34,245 nt of DNA from Candidatus Shapirobacteria bacterium (GCA_023245435.1 JAHFKH010000004.1:3714-37958); one strand, 5' to 3'. Positions 1 to 8,098 are shown, counted from the first letter of the stretch. Notes: generated by a model not told the origin, from the letters alone. A program made the numbers and translations.

Positions 1-2
1 AA

Positions 3-521
3 GCGATAGAATTGGTTAAAACCACTTCTCTTTCCAAATTTGATGGCAAAATTGAAGCCCACATTTTGGGTTTCGATATGGGAAACATTGGCGAAATCGC
101 TTTCCCTCACCTCGAATTAGGTAAAAAGAAAATCGTCATTTTAGACGACAAAATTTTAGCCGAAATCAAAGATGGTAAAGTTAATTTTGACATTTTAATT
201 GCCACTCCTGTCACCATGCCAAAATTATTACCATTTGCCAAAATTTTGGGTCCAAAAGGTTTAATGCCCAATCCTAAAAATGGCACCTTAACTGATAAAC
301 CAGAAGAAGCAGTTAAAAGATTGTCGGTTGCCAAAACCATGATCAAATCTGAGAAAAAAGCTCCTGTTATTCATCAAGTTGTTGGTACAGTTTCTCAAAA
401 AACTGAAGAAATTATTGCCAACATCAATGAATTGATCAAAGTGGTCAAACCCATCAAGATCAAAAAATTAGTTCTCTGTGCCACCATGGGTCCAGGAATT
501 AAGTGTGAAGTTTTAAAATAA
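3..521 (+). CDS. rplA: 50S ribosomal protein L1, 5' truncated by the window edge
   Basis: Large-subunit protein L1, which binds 23S rRNA at the L1 stalk and in many bacteria represses its own operon. The frame is open from base 3 with no start codon in the family position, so the N-terminus (about 50-60 residues) lies upstream of the window. The visible part carries the conserved core LGPKGLMPNPKNGTLT and the C-terminal LCATMGPGIK typical of L1. A TTG at base 12 is in frame but falls inside the conserved first helix and is not a likely start. A hairpin terminator follows. The usual neighbours rplJ-rplL are not next to it but lie about 8.4 kb downstream. Confidence 0.95.
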   Translation, partial: AIELVKTTSLSKFDGKIEAHILGFDMGNIGEIAFPHLELGKKKIVILDDKILAEIKDGKVNFDILIATPVTMPKLLPFAKILGPKGLMPNPKNGTLTDKPEEAVKRLSVAKTMIKSEKKAPVIHQVVGTVSQKTEEIIANINELIKVVKPIKIKKLVLCATMGPGIKCEVLK

Positions 522-540
522 ATAATTTAAAAACTTTAAT

Positions 541-567
541 CTCCCGATGCACATCGGGAGATTTTTT
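541..567 (+). terminator. Rho-independent terminator of rplA
   Basis: Perfect 8-bp stem CTCCCGAT/ATCGGGAG (541-548 with 553-560) and a 4-base loop, followed by a T-rich run. It lies 19 bases after the rplA stop. Confidence 0.9.
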
Positions 568-569
568 GT

Positions 570-575
570 TATAAT
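570..575 (+). promoter_or_regulatory. -10 box for the Hsp70-like gene
   Basis: TATAAT 20 bases before the ATG at 596, directly after the rplA terminator. The predicted leader is about 14 bases. No clear -35 box is seen. Confidence 0.5.
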
Positions 576-595
576 AAAAATCTATTTAACCCTCC

Positions 596-1963
596 ATGTC
601 CAAAATCAAAAACAATTTCCACTGCGGAATTGATTTTGGAACTACCAACTCCTCCCTCGCCATTTGTACCGACAATAATACAAAAGTAATTCCTATAGAC
701 AGGCAAAATCCTAACAATAAAATTTTAAAATCCTTAATTTATTTAAATCCCAAACAAGAAATTGCCATTGGTCATGACGCCATCAACCGATATTTAGACG
801 ATTTAAAAAATCTCCCCTCTGTCCCTCTTCGGTTGGAATTTACCGGTCGCATGATCAAAACTTTTGGTCCCTCCACTGGTGGTGGAGTAGGTCCTGTTAT
901 TTTTGTTCCCGAAATTGTCGAAGTTGACGATAGTGGTCGCGGTCGATTATTACAATCTTTAAAATCAGTTTTAACTAGCTCCACTTTTACTGGCACCAAT
1001 ATTTTTGGCAAATTTTATAGTTTGGAGGATTTATTAACTTTATTATTAAAAGAAATAAAAACTAGAGCGCAAACAGAAATTGGTTACGAACTAACCTCGG
1101 CCGTCATTGGTCGACCAGTCAAATATGTGGGGACATCAGAAAACAAAATTGCCCTCGACCGAATGCACACTATTGCCAAAAACGCTGGTTTTAAAGAAGT
1201 TCAATTCGAATACGAACCAGTTGGTGCCGCTCTTGATTATGGAATTAATTCCACCACTTCGCAAAAAGTTTTAGTTTATGATTTTGGCGGTGGAACATTA
1301 GATATTTGTATAATGGAGCTCCCCAGTAAAAAAATATTATCGGTTTCCGGTCGTGGTCTGGGCGGTGATTTACTAGATTCTCATTTAGCACTTAATAAAT
1401 TAGCCCCTCATTTTGGGCTAAATTCAATTATTAATCACAAAATGCCATTTCCCCGCTATTTATTTTCCACCTTTACCTCATGGTACATGGCTACCCTCCA
1501 AAAAACTGTTAAAAATCACGACACTTTGGAAGAACTGGCTGTCAAATCATCACAACCCGACCAAGTTCGTAATTTAATTGCTCTAATTTTCAATGATTAT
1601 GGTTTTGAATTTTTTCAAACCTTAGATCAATCTAAAATAAATTTATCAACTCAAAAACTAACTAATTTTGTTTTTAATCGACCAAATTTATCTATTACAG
1701 AAAATATTTCTGTAAATGATTTTGAAACTGCTATTATTCCCGATTTAGAAACTTCGCAAGATTGTATCAATGAGGCTCTAAATTTAGCCAATTTAAAACC
1801 CAATCAAATTGATAAAGTAATTTTAACTGGTGGTTCTTCCCAAGTACCCATTTTTATCAAACAACTATCTGACATCTTTACTTCTGATAAACTGACAATC
1901 TCGAGTCATTTCACTTCCGTCGCCTCCGGTCTCGCCCTGCGAGCCGAACAATTATTTATGTAG
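596..1963 (+). CDS. Hsp70-family protein, YegD-like, without substrate-binding domain
   Basis: A protein of 455 residues with the actin/Hsp70 ATPase fold. Visible motifs are the phosphate-1 loop GIDFGTTNSS (residues about 11-20), the phosphate-2 loop VYDFGGGTLDIC (about 226-237) and the adenosine motif ILTGGSSQVP (about 410). There is no DnaK-type beta substrate-binding domain or helical lid after the ATPase domain, and the length matches the YegD group (about 450 residues). These are thought to be chaperone-like ATPases, but their client is unknown. It is preceded by its own -10 box. Its last 8 bases overlap the end of the convergent antitoxin gene. It is not dnaK itself. Confidence 0.85.
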   Translation: MSKIKNNFHCGIDFGTTNSSLAICTDNNTKVIPIDRQNPNNKILKSLIYLNPKQEIAIGHDAINRYLDDLKNLPSVPLRLEFTGRMIKTFGPSTGGGVGPVIFVPEIVEVDDSGRGRLLQSLKSVLTSSTFTGTNIFGKFYSLEDLLTLLLKEIKTRAQTEIGYELTSAVIGRPVKYVGTSENKIALDRMHTIAKNAGFKEVQFEYEPVGAALDYGINSTTSQKVLVYDFGGGTLDICIMELPSKKILSVSGRGLGGDLLDSHLALNKLAPHFGLNSIINHKMPFPRYLFSTFTSWYMATLQKTVKNHDTLEELAVKSSQPDQVRNLIALIFNDYGFEFFQTLDQSKINLSTQKLTNFVFNRPNLSITENISVNDFETAIIPDLETSQDCINEALNLANLKPNQIDKVILTGGSSQVPIFIKQLSDIFTSDKLTISSHFTSVASGLALRAEQLFM

Positions 1964-2216
1964 TCAAACCCGCTCTAATGTAGGTTTTTATTAATGATTG
2001 ATATGGAATATTTGATTCGTTAGCTTTTTCTTTAATCCGGCTCAACATAAATTTTGGTAATCGAATTGAAATTGATTCTGAAGTTGGCTTTAAATTAGGA
2101 AAACTAACTTTTTCAAAATCACTAGAATCAAAATAATCAGCCAAAGAAATTTTTGACCAAAAGTTCCTCTCAGCATCTTCGTTTTTAAATTTGGGAATTT
2201 TAAGCATTTTCTTCAT
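1956..2216 (-). CDS. CopG-family ribbon-helix-helix antitoxin, orphan
   Basis: A protein of 86 residues. The N-terminal half has the pattern PKFKNEDAERNFW...DYFD and the C-terminal half has SISIRLPKFMLSRIKEKA...PYQSLIKTYI, the arrangement of the CopG antitoxin family paired with BrnT/RelE-like toxins in type II systems. The RHH domain should bind operator DNA as a dimer. No toxin gene is next to it: upstream, 15 bases away, is the end of ddl, and downstream is Hsp70 on the other strand. It may be co-transcribed with ddl. It could be an orphan antitoxin or a simple RHH repressor. Confidence 0.75.
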   Translation of the reverse strand: MKKMLKIPKFKNEDAERNFWSKISLADYFDSSDFEKVSFPNLKPTSESISIRLPKFMLSRIKEKANESNIPYQSLIKTYIRAGLTT

Positions 2217-2231
2217 ATAATTTTTTCTCCT

Positions 2232-3095
2232 TTATTCTAACGCCAAATCAATAATTTTATCCAACAATTGCGAATAACTTATTCCAATTACAGAAGCTTC
2301 TTTGGGAATTAACGAATGTGACGTCATCCCCGGAAGCGTATTAATTTCCAAGATATATGTTTTATTTTTATGAATTATAAAATCAATTCGAGCATACCCT
2401 CTAGCTTTTACTGCCAAATAAACCTGTCTTGCTAATTCCTGTACCTCTTCCGTTAATTTTTTACTAATTTTAGCAGGACAATTATATTCCGACTTATCAT
2501 CACTATACTTTGCTTCATAGTTATAAAACCCAACCTTAGGCATAATTTCTACTACAGGTAAAACAATAATATCTTTATTGCCAATGACCCCACACGACAG
2601 TTCTATTCCTTCCAAATACTCCTCAATCAACACTTCGTCATCATATTTTTTGGCATTTTGGATAGCTTTAGATAAATCATTTTGCTGTTTTACAATGGTT
2701 ACCCCAATACTTGATCCACCATTAACGGGTTTTACCACGCAAGGAATTTTATTAGTCAATTTAGCCATAGGCAATTTTAATCTCTCCATTACCCATCGAA
2801 AAATCATTTTATCCATACCAACAGCCGAGGCCAAAACCCCCGATCCGGTATATTTTATTCCCTTGGTTTCCAAATACCCCTGAATTTGTCCATCCTCTCC
2901 CCCTTTTCCATGTAAAGCCAACAATGCCACATCACAACCATCAATTTTATTTAAATCTTTTGGTAAATCCACTTTAACAACTTCATATTTATTCAAATCT
3001 AAATGTTTAACCATCTCGTTCCCTGTCATCAGTGACACTTCCCTCTCCGAGCTTTCTCCCCCCATCAACACGGCCACTTTTAGTTTTTTGTGCAT
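2232..3095 (-). CDS. ddl: D-alanine--D-alanine ligase
   Basis: An ATP-grasp ligase of 287 residues that makes the D-Ala-D-Ala dipeptide for MurF. Visible motifs are the N-terminal LMGGESSEREVSL, the HGKGGEDGQIQG loop, the glycine-rich ATP loop NGGSSIGV, the omega-loop stretch FYNYEAKYSDDKSEY and the metal-binding end EINTLPGMTSHSL. The tyrosine of EAKY aligns with E. coli DdlB Tyr216, the residue associated with D-Ala-D-Ala rather than D-Ala-D-Lac ligation, so ordinary D-Ala specificity is inferred. It is transcribed away from murF from a shared promoter core, with an ATG start 5 bases after its -10 box. The orphan antitoxin follows on the same strand. Confidence 0.95.
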   Translation of the reverse strand: MHKKLKVAVLMGGESSEREVSLMTGNEMVKHLDLNKYEVVKVDLPKDLNKIDGCDVALLALHGKGGEDGQIQGYLETKGIKYTGSGVLASAVGMDKMIFRWVMERLKLPMAKLTNKIPCVVKPVNGGSSIGVTIVKQQNDLSKAIQNAKKYDDEVLIEEYLEGIELSCGVIGNKDIIVLPVVEIMPKVGFYNYEAKYSDDKSEYNCPAKISKKLTEEVQELARQVYLAVKARGYARIDFIIHKNKTYILEINTLPGMTSHSLIPKEASVIGISYSQLLDKIIDLALE

Positions 3096-3100
3096 TATCT

Positions 3101-3108
3101 ATTATAAT
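3101..3108. promoter_or_regulatory. Palindromic -10 box shared by divergent ddl and murF
   Basis: ATTATAAT is its own reverse complement, so it reads as TATAAT on both strands (3103-3108 for murF, 3106-3101 for ddl). The start codons at 3095 (ATG, minus) and 3116 (GTG, plus) lie 5 and 7 bases from the respective hexamers. Both transcripts would be leaderless or nearly so. Confidence 0.7.
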
Positions 3109-3115
3109 ATAGTCA

Positions 3116-4315
3116 GTGAAAAAATATTTATCGCTCCTTTTGCTTTACTATTTCCGGTTTTTTGCGAGACTCCAGCTTCTAAAAAACCGAAAAATGACCA
3201 TTGTCGGTGTCACAGGCTCGGCTGGTAAAAGCTCGGCTATCAGTGTTTGTCAAGCTGCCTTAGGTTCAAAATATAAAATCAAAACCAATAATGGCACCAA
3301 TTCTGAATCTGGCATTCCTTTTGCCATATTGGGCATAAAAATTTCTGGTTATTCCCCTATAGATTGGCTAAAATACATACTCTTGGCACCAATACAGTTA
3401 ATTTCTAACTGGCAAAAATATGACATTTATTTGTGTGAAATGGGCGTCGATGGACCCGATTCGCCCAAAAATATGTCTTTTCTTCTTACAATTATTAAGC
3501 CCCAAATTGGTATTTTTCTCAATGCTAATTTGTCTCATTCCCAAAATTTTGACCAAACTTTACCCACCGACCAAATCCTATTAAAAATCGGATTAGAAAA
3601 ATCAAAATTAATCACCTCTCTCCCCTCCACTGGTTTTGCCCTTATCAACAACAATGATCCAATTGTTGCTAAAACCACTCAAAATACTTTGGCCAAAAAA
3701 ATATATTTAAAACCAATTCATATTGATTTTTCCAATTTTGCCACTCCCCAAAGTTTTGATGTTTCAATTTCGGCCGCCATTAACTTAGCTCAAATTTTTA
3801 ACATCAATCAAACCGAGGCTATAAATAATATAAAAAATAATTTAATCCTTCCTCCCGGCCGCTGTTCTATTTTAAATGGCATTAACAATTCCACTATTAT
3901 TGATAGTTCTTACAACTCCTCCCCCTTGGCTTGTAGTGAAATGTTGGATATCTTAAAAAAATATCCATCACCACGAATTGCCGTTTTGGGTGATATGCGC
4001 GAATTGGGTCTTCAATCAAAATCCGCCCATCAAAATATATATCAACTCGCTTTAAAATCGGCTGATACTATTATTAGTATCGGAACTGATACCAACAAAC
4101 ACTTTGGTGATAAAGCTATAAAATTTTTAAATTATTCTGACGCCTCAATATACCTCATCAAAAATTTACCCAAAAATGCCACTGTTTTAGTCAAAGGTTC
4201 CCAAAATACAATTTTTCTCGAAGAGTTAGTTAAATCAATTCTTAAAAACCCCGCCGACGCAAATAAACTTTGTCGTCAATCCCCCTATTGGCTAAAAATA
4301 AAATCTGTTCATTGA
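3116..4315 (+). CDS. murF: MurF-type Mur ligase (UDP-MurNAc-tripeptide--D-Ala-D-Ala ligase), short form
   Basis: A Mur ligase of 399 residues, predicted to attach D-Ala-D-Ala to the UDP-MurNAc peptide in the cytoplasm. The ATP-binding loop is GVTGSAGKSS (about residues 31-40), the central domain contains NGTNSESGIP, and the C-terminal domain contains SSYNSSPLACSEML and IAVLGDMRELG, both MurF signatures. It is shorter than E. coli MurF (about 450): the uridine-binding N-terminal domain is replaced by about 25 hydrophobic and basic residues that could touch the membrane. The start is GTG, chosen because the -10 box ends 7 bases earlier. It is divergent from ddl, which makes its substrate. Confidence 0.85.
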   Translation: MKKYLSLLLLYYFRFFARLQLLKNRKMTIVGVTGSAGKSSAISVCQAALGSKYKIKTNNGTNSESGIPFAILGIKISGYSPIDWLKYILLAPIQLISNWQKYDIYLCEMGVDGPDSPKNMSFLLTIIKPQIGIFLNANLSHSQNFDQTLPTDQILLKIGLEKSKLITSLPSTGFALINNNDPIVAKTTQNTLAKKIYLKPIHIDFSNFATPQSFDVSISAAINLAQIFNINQTEAINNIKNNLILPPGRCSILNGINNSTIIDSSYNSSPLACSEMLDILKKYPSPRIAVLGDMRELGLQSKSAHQNIYQLALKSADTIISIGTDTNKHFGDKAIKFLNYSDASIYLIKNLPKNATVLVKGSQNTIFLEELVKSILKNPADANKLCRQSPYWLKIKSVH

Positions 4316-4332
4316 TACCATCTCAAAAAACA

Positions 4333-4338
4333 TATAAT
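4333..4338 (+). promoter_or_regulatory. -10 box of the ATP-grasp / C39 pair
   Basis: TATAAT ending 8 bases before the ATG at 4347, so the mRNA is probably leaderless. A possible TTGATA -35 box (4312-4317) has a short 15-bp spacer. Confidence 0.6.
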
Positions 4339-4346
4339 ATCTTTAT

Positions 4347-5444
4347 ATGTTTAATCTATTTTCCAAAAAAGAACCAGTTACTGTTGCCCCTATTAAAGTT
4401 GAACCAAAACCAAACACCAATGGTCAACTAAATATTGACAAAGAAGCTTTAAAAAATATTAAATTGGTCACTGTCGCCTACTCTCACGTCGAACGCGACA
4501 TGTTTCCTACTCAAGATGCCTACGATGCCGAAATTGAAGTCGAAGACCGCGCCAAAGAAGTCGCCGATGTCATCAAAGAATTGGGCATCGAAGTCAAACT
4601 AACCCCCGGCAATCAATATTTATTAACTACACTATTAGTCGACAAACCAGATGTGGTTATCAATTTGGTCGACACTCTTCGGGGCAAAGACCGTCTGCAA
4701 ACTTCTGTTCCCGCCTCACTTGAATTAAGTAATATCCCCTACACTGGTGCCGGTATGGAAGGATTAATTATTGGTAACGATCGTAATTTAACCAAAAGAC
4801 TATTAATTGCCTACGACATTCCCACTCCTGCTTTTCAATATATTCGTCGTGCTGGCACTGCTATTCAAGAAGATTTGGGTTTGCCCTTGATTGTAAAACT
4901 TTGTGGTTCCGGTGGATCTGTTGGTATTGACAATCACGCTGTCAAAGAAACCATTAAAGAAGCTCAAAATAAAGCTGACAAAATGCTTAGTGTATACAAA
5001 ATGCCTGTTATTGTTGAACAATTTGTTGATGGCCCCGAAATTACAGTTTGCATTTTTGATGATGGCATCAAAAATCATGTTTTTATGGCTCAAAAAGTTT
5101 TCCGCAAAAAACCCGATGGTAAACATTATTTTACCAGCATCGAATCGTATGAAGATGCTCGAGCCTACACCTACACTCCTGTCGAAGAACCAATTCAAAC
5201 CAAAATTTCGCGACTGGCCATTCGCGCTTTTAATGCTCTAAATCACAAAGATTACGCCAAATTTGATATTCGTTACAACGAAGCCACCAATACCCCCTAC
5301 TTTACCGACAGTAATCCTAATACTGCTTTTGGTCCTGATATGGGATTGCCATTTACTGAAGTTGCCGCTATGTATCATGTCAGTTTTAAAGACATTGTTG
5401 CTTCTATGCTCAGTAAATATGGTAAACAAATTTCCAAATCTTAA
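4347..5444 (+). CDS. ATP-grasp ligase related to D-Ala-D-Ala ligase, substrate unknown
   Basis: A protein of 365 residues with a D-Ala-D-Ala-ligase-like ATP-grasp domain after about 38 low-complexity residues (SKKEPVTVAPIKVEPKP). Visible motifs are PYTGAGMEGLIIGNDR, the glycine loop LCGSGGSVGI, VEQFVDGPEITV and the C-terminal DSNPNTAFGPDMG. In the last motif the canonical E-x-N-T-x-P-G-M of Ddl has become D-S-N-P-N-T, and the HGxxGEDG loop of Ddl is replaced by VVINLVDTLRGKDRLQ. A different substrate from that of the true ddl at 2232-3095 is therefore likely. Its end overlaps the C39-like peptidase gene by 26 bases, implying translational coupling. It could be a peptide or amino-acid ligase. 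Confidence 0.8.
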   Translation: MFNLFSKKEPVTVAPIKVEPKPNTNGQLNIDKEALKNIKLVTVAYSHVERDMFPTQDAYDAEIEVEDRAKEVADVIKELGIEVKLTPGNQYLLTTLLVDKPDVVINLVDTLRGKDRLQTSVPASLELSNIPYTGAGMEGLIIGNDRNLTKRLLIAYDIPTPAFQYIRRAGTAIQEDLGLPLIVKLCGSGGSVGIDNHAVKETIKEAQNKADKMLSVYKMPVIVEQFVDGPEITVCIFDDGIKNHVFMAQKVFRKKPDGKHYFTSIESYEDARAYTYTPVEEPIQTKISRLAIRAFNALNHKDYAKFDIRYNEATNTPYFTDSNPNTAFGPDMGLPFTEVAAMYHVSFKDIVASMLSKYGKQISKS

Positions 5445-6006
5445 ACGAATTGCTCAAATAAATAGTTATTATTGTGGCCCGGCCTCGCTACAAATGTTGT
5501 TTAGTTTTTACAATGTTGACATTGAACAACAGCAAGTTGTCGATTATTTAGGTATTAACGACAAAATTATAAACTTTGGGACCACCATTCAAGAATTAGG
5601 TACTTTTGTCAAAGATTTATATCCCCAATATCAATTTTGGTACAAATTAAATTCTTCAATTACTGAATTATCACAAATAATAAACGAGTATAAATACCCT
5701 GTTGGCGTTGAGTGGCAGGGAGTTTTTGATTATCCCGACGAGGAAAAATCAGAAGACGAAGATGATGACCCAGGTCACTTGGCTGTCATTACTGAGATAA
5801 ATACCAGTAAAAATTATATTTATATTGCCGATCCGGATATACATTATGCCGGTAAAGACCGAAAATTTTCTATTCTTCAGTTTGAACGTCGTTGGTGGGA
5901 TATAAATGTTATTAACCATCAAGAAATTGATGATTATCACGGGCTTTTTTTTATTTCCCCTCAAAATATTTCCTTCCCCCCAGAATTTCAACTTCTCAAG
6001 CCTTAA
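5419..6006 (+). CDS. Papain-like C39-family peptidase, soluble
   Basis: A protein of 195 residues from the ATG at 5419. That start is preferred because the open frame upstream lies wholly inside the ATP-grasp gene and shows no family resemblance. The C39 pattern is visible: a cysteine in SYYCGPASLQMLF near residue 17, a histidine in PGHLAVITEI, and an aspartate in IADPDIHY. An acidic insert (EEKSEDEDDD) sits just before the histidine. There is no signal peptide or membrane segment, and no ABC transporter fusion as in bacteriocin exporters, so it probably acts in the cytoplasm. Its 3' end overlaps the convergent gene by 11 bases. Confidence 0.75.
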   Translation: MVNKFPNLKRIAQINSYYCGPASLQMLFSFYNVDIEQQQVVDYLGINDKIINFGTTIQELGTFVKDLYPQYQFWYKLNSSITELSQIINEYKYPVGVEWQGVFDYPDEEKSEDEDDDPGHLAVITEINTSKNYIYIADPDIHYAGKDRKFSILQFERRWWDINVINHQEIDDYHGLFFISPQNISFPPEFQLLKP

Positions 6007-6571
6007 ATTCTTTTTCTTTTTTCATTTCCCGCTCAATCAAATTTCTCAAAAACACCGATCGAGGAATCATTCTCTTTTGCGCCACCCAATCCAAATAACT
6101 CAAAATTTTGGGTGAGACAAAAAAATTAAAACGGACATCACTATTTTGCTTGGCCGCTTCTACCGCTTTAATTAATTCATCGTGTAAATTATTTTTATTG
6201 TAAGCCACCCAAATTACTTTTTCGGTACTAACCCCTTTAAACAACATTGGTTCTTTACCTTCCTCATCTGAATACATCACAATCACAGGTTTACCTTTTT
6301 CAATTGCCAAAGTTATTTCGTGTCCAATATGAAGAGTTGAAGGGAAAGAAGCTTCAAATACTGAGAAATCGCTTTTGTCGAGTGATTTAACTATTTCTTT
6401 GTGAAAATCAAATTTTTGAATCGCCGACAATTGTTCTTTTCCCTTTGCCCATTTATCTATTGTATTGTCGATAACACTGTAACCTTCATCCTTTAAAAAA
6501 CCCACTATTTTTTTATATACCTCACTATATTGGTCTCGGTAAAAACGTGATCCGGAAAAATATACTTTCAT
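5996..6571 (-). CDS. Nucleoside 2-deoxyribosyltransferase-like domain fused to a ribbon-helix-helix tail
   Basis: A protein of 191 residues. Residues 1 to about 125 look like the nucleoside 2-deoxyribosyltransferase / TIR-related Rossmann fold: the strand MKVYFSGSRF at the start, a KSDFSVFEASFPSTLHIGHE segment in place of the usual D..S.GT..E..., and IEKGKPVIVMY. Residues about 145-191 (RFNFFVSPKILSYLDWVA...PRSVFLRNLIEREMKK) resemble an RHH DNA-binding or dimerisation unit. The family fold is inferred from pattern only. It has its own -10 box 8 bases before the ATG. It might be a nucleotide-cleaving or sensing enzyme that regulates its own gene. Confidence 0.6.
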   Translation of the reverse strand: MKVYFSGSRFYRDQYSEVYKKIVGFLKDEGYSVIDNTIDKWAKGKEQLSAIQKFDFHKEIVKSLDKSDFSVFEASFPSTLHIGHEITLAIEKGKPVIVMYSDEEGKEPMLFKGVSTEKVIWVAYNKNNLHDELIKAVEAAKQNSDVRFNFFVSPKILSYLDWVAQKRMIPRSVFLRNLIEREMKKEKEFKA

Positions 6572-6579
6572 ATTTCTGT

Positions 6580-6585
6580 ATTATA
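6580..6585 (-). promoter_or_regulatory. -10 box for the deoxyribosyltransferase-like gene
   Basis: TATAAT on the minus strand, 8 bases before the ATG at 6571, so the mRNA is probably leaderless. It lies in the last codons of the upstream kinase gene. Confidence 0.55.
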
Positions 6586-7120
6586 TCAGTAAATCTATCT
6601 TTTCATACAAATCTATCCTATTTGCACATGGATAGATATCCGATTTACTATTATATTTTTTTACTATTTTTTTAAAAAATTTTACAGTTGGATAATCAAT
6701 TCCTACTCGTCGATAATAATCACGAGGATTGTAATATTGATTAATAATAATTTGGGACAAAATTAAATTATGCTTAAAACCAAATCTAACTCTTTCAACT
6801 GGGTCGGTAAAATAACGTTTCCATTGCCAAAATATTGTCTGCCATATTGGTTGGATCACCAATATAATTAAATCAGCCTTATCAAAAATTTCTTCAACCT
6901 TATAAATTCCTTCCATGACCCAATTTTTCTTTTTAAAAACTTTATTCAAATCACTCATTATCTTTGAATTTTTATACAAAGGTATTTTATTTTCAATAAT
7001 ATTTGAATAATCTACAAACACATCGTCAAGATCTACATAAGTTAATCCGTATCTATCGGCAATCATTCTTGCCAAAGTACTTTTGCCTCCACCACATGGT
7101 CCAATAATACTTATCTTCAT
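6581..7120 (-). CDS. P-loop nucleotide kinase-like protein (adenylate kinase / FlaR-like)
   Basis: About 179 residues from the ATG at 7120. Walker A is GPCGGGKST near the N-terminus, followed by the acidic strand YVDLDDVFVDYS, as in shikimate/adenylate kinase-like 'topology modulation' proteins. WVMEGIYKVEEIFDKADLIIL is typical of that group (a walled-off NMP-binding loop). A TTG at 7129 is in frame, but it starts only 2 bases after the -10 box (7132-7137) and so could not be transcribed; the ATG at 7120 is preferred. The substrate is unknown. Confidence 0.75.
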   Translation of the reverse strand: MKISIIGPCGGGKSTLARMIADRYGLTYVDLDDVFVDYSNIIENKIPLYKNSKIMSDLNKVFKKKNWVMEGIYKVEEIFDKADLIILVIQPIWQTIFWQWKRYFTDPVERVRFGFKHNLILSQIIINQYYNPRDYYRRVGIDYPTVKFFKKIVKKYNSKSDIYPCANRIDLYEKIDLLI

Positions 7121-7131
7121 AAAATCCAAGT

Positions 7132-7137
7132 ATTATA
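7132..7137 (-). promoter_or_regulatory. -10 box deciding the kinase start
   Basis: TATAAT on the minus strand. It leaves an 11-base gap to the ATG at 7120 but only 2 bases to the TTG at 7129, which favours the ATG. Confidence 0.55.
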
Positions 7138-7144
7138 TCAATAT

Positions 7145-8098
7145 TTACCAAAAAATTCGATACCACTTTATATCGTTTTTCACTGCTTCATCCCAACTTC
7201 CTTTTAAATTATGATCTGCCCCATCATAAATTTGTAACTCTACATCTTTATTTAATAATTGTAAATTATTAACTACCTCAGTTTGCCATTCAACTTTTAC
7301 CTGGCTATCAGCTGTCCCCTGCTCAATCAAAATAGGAGCATTGATCCATTCATAATAATTTTCAAACGCATAACGCCTACCATCATAATATTTTAAAAAT
7401 AAATTGACAAAATCAGTTGCTTTTTGTTTTTCTTCTCCTTCGTCGGCAGTATCAATTAAACTTTGAGGAAATGGATTTGTCATTGGGGCCCACAACACCG
7501 TCGGGTATTTTTCCCCCGTGATTTCTAATACTGACAAGGCAATTTGCCCACCGTTACTATGCGCCCAAATCCCAATTTTATTTTTATCCACCCACGGCAA
7601 TTGTTTGACAGACTGTATCAAATCAAGTACTTCTATAACTTTGTGAAACCTTGCCTCCAACACATCGCTCGATTCATTATCACTATTTCCATAACCCAAA
7701 AAATCCAAACTTATTGTGGCATACCCAGCCCGAGCCAATTCGTCCGCCACTTTCCATGTCCCCGACCCCACATAATACCCTTCTTTTTCTGCATACCCCC
7801 GAATCATGATAATAATTGGTTTATTATATTTACCATCCCAATTTAACATCCCCGATACTTTTTTGCCATCACTCACAAAGCTAATTTCCCGACCTTTTTT
7901 ATTATCAATTTGTTCTGAAATAACTATTGTTGAGCCAACTCCCTGCCTTTTTGCCAAACTATCAAAATCATATTTTTCTAGGCTTTTTTCACTAAATTTT
8001 ACGTTTACCAGCGGGCTTATTACCCCCCGTGGCCAAAAAAAATATATACCAATACTTAAAAATATTACAATCAAAATTAATCCAATCAGCTTCCTCAC
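7145..8098 (-). CDS. Membrane-anchored or secreted alpha/beta hydrolase
   Basis: A protein of 317 residues. The N-terminus RKLIGLILIVIFLSIGIYFFW is a signal anchor, placing the enzyme outside the membrane. The alpha/beta hydrolase catalytic triad is visible: nucleophile serine in WAHSNGGQIAL, aspartate in IEQGTADSQVKVEW and histidine in IYDGADHNLKG. DFLGYGNSDNES and ADELARAGYATISLD suit the dienelactone hydrolase / prolyl oligopeptidase-like branch. The nucleophile elbow is A-H-S-N-G rather than G-x-S-x-G. The start is GTG, overlapping the stop of the small upstream gene (GTGA), so the two are translationally coupled. The substrate is unknown. Confidence 0.85.
   Translation of the reverse strand: MRKLIGLILIVIFLSIGIYFFWPRGVISPLVNVKFSEKSLEKYDFDSLAKRQGVGSTIVISEQIDNKKGREISFVSDGKKVSGMLNWDGKYNKPIIIMIRGYAEKEGYYVGSGTWKVADELARAGYATISLDFLGYGNSDNESSDVLEARFHKVIEVLDLIQSVKQLPWVDKNKIGIWAHSNGGQIALSVLEITGEKYPTVLWAPMTNPFPQSLIDTADEGEEKQKATDFVNLFLKYYDGRRYAFENYYEWINAPILIEQGTADSQVKVEWQTEVVNNLQLLNKDVELQIYDGADHNLKGSWDEAVKNDIKWYRIFW

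Noticed and set aside
7121..7129. TTG at 7129 as start of the P-loop kinase
   Set aside because: It lies 2 bases after the -10 box and would not be on the transcript; ATG at 7120 begins the conserved strand.
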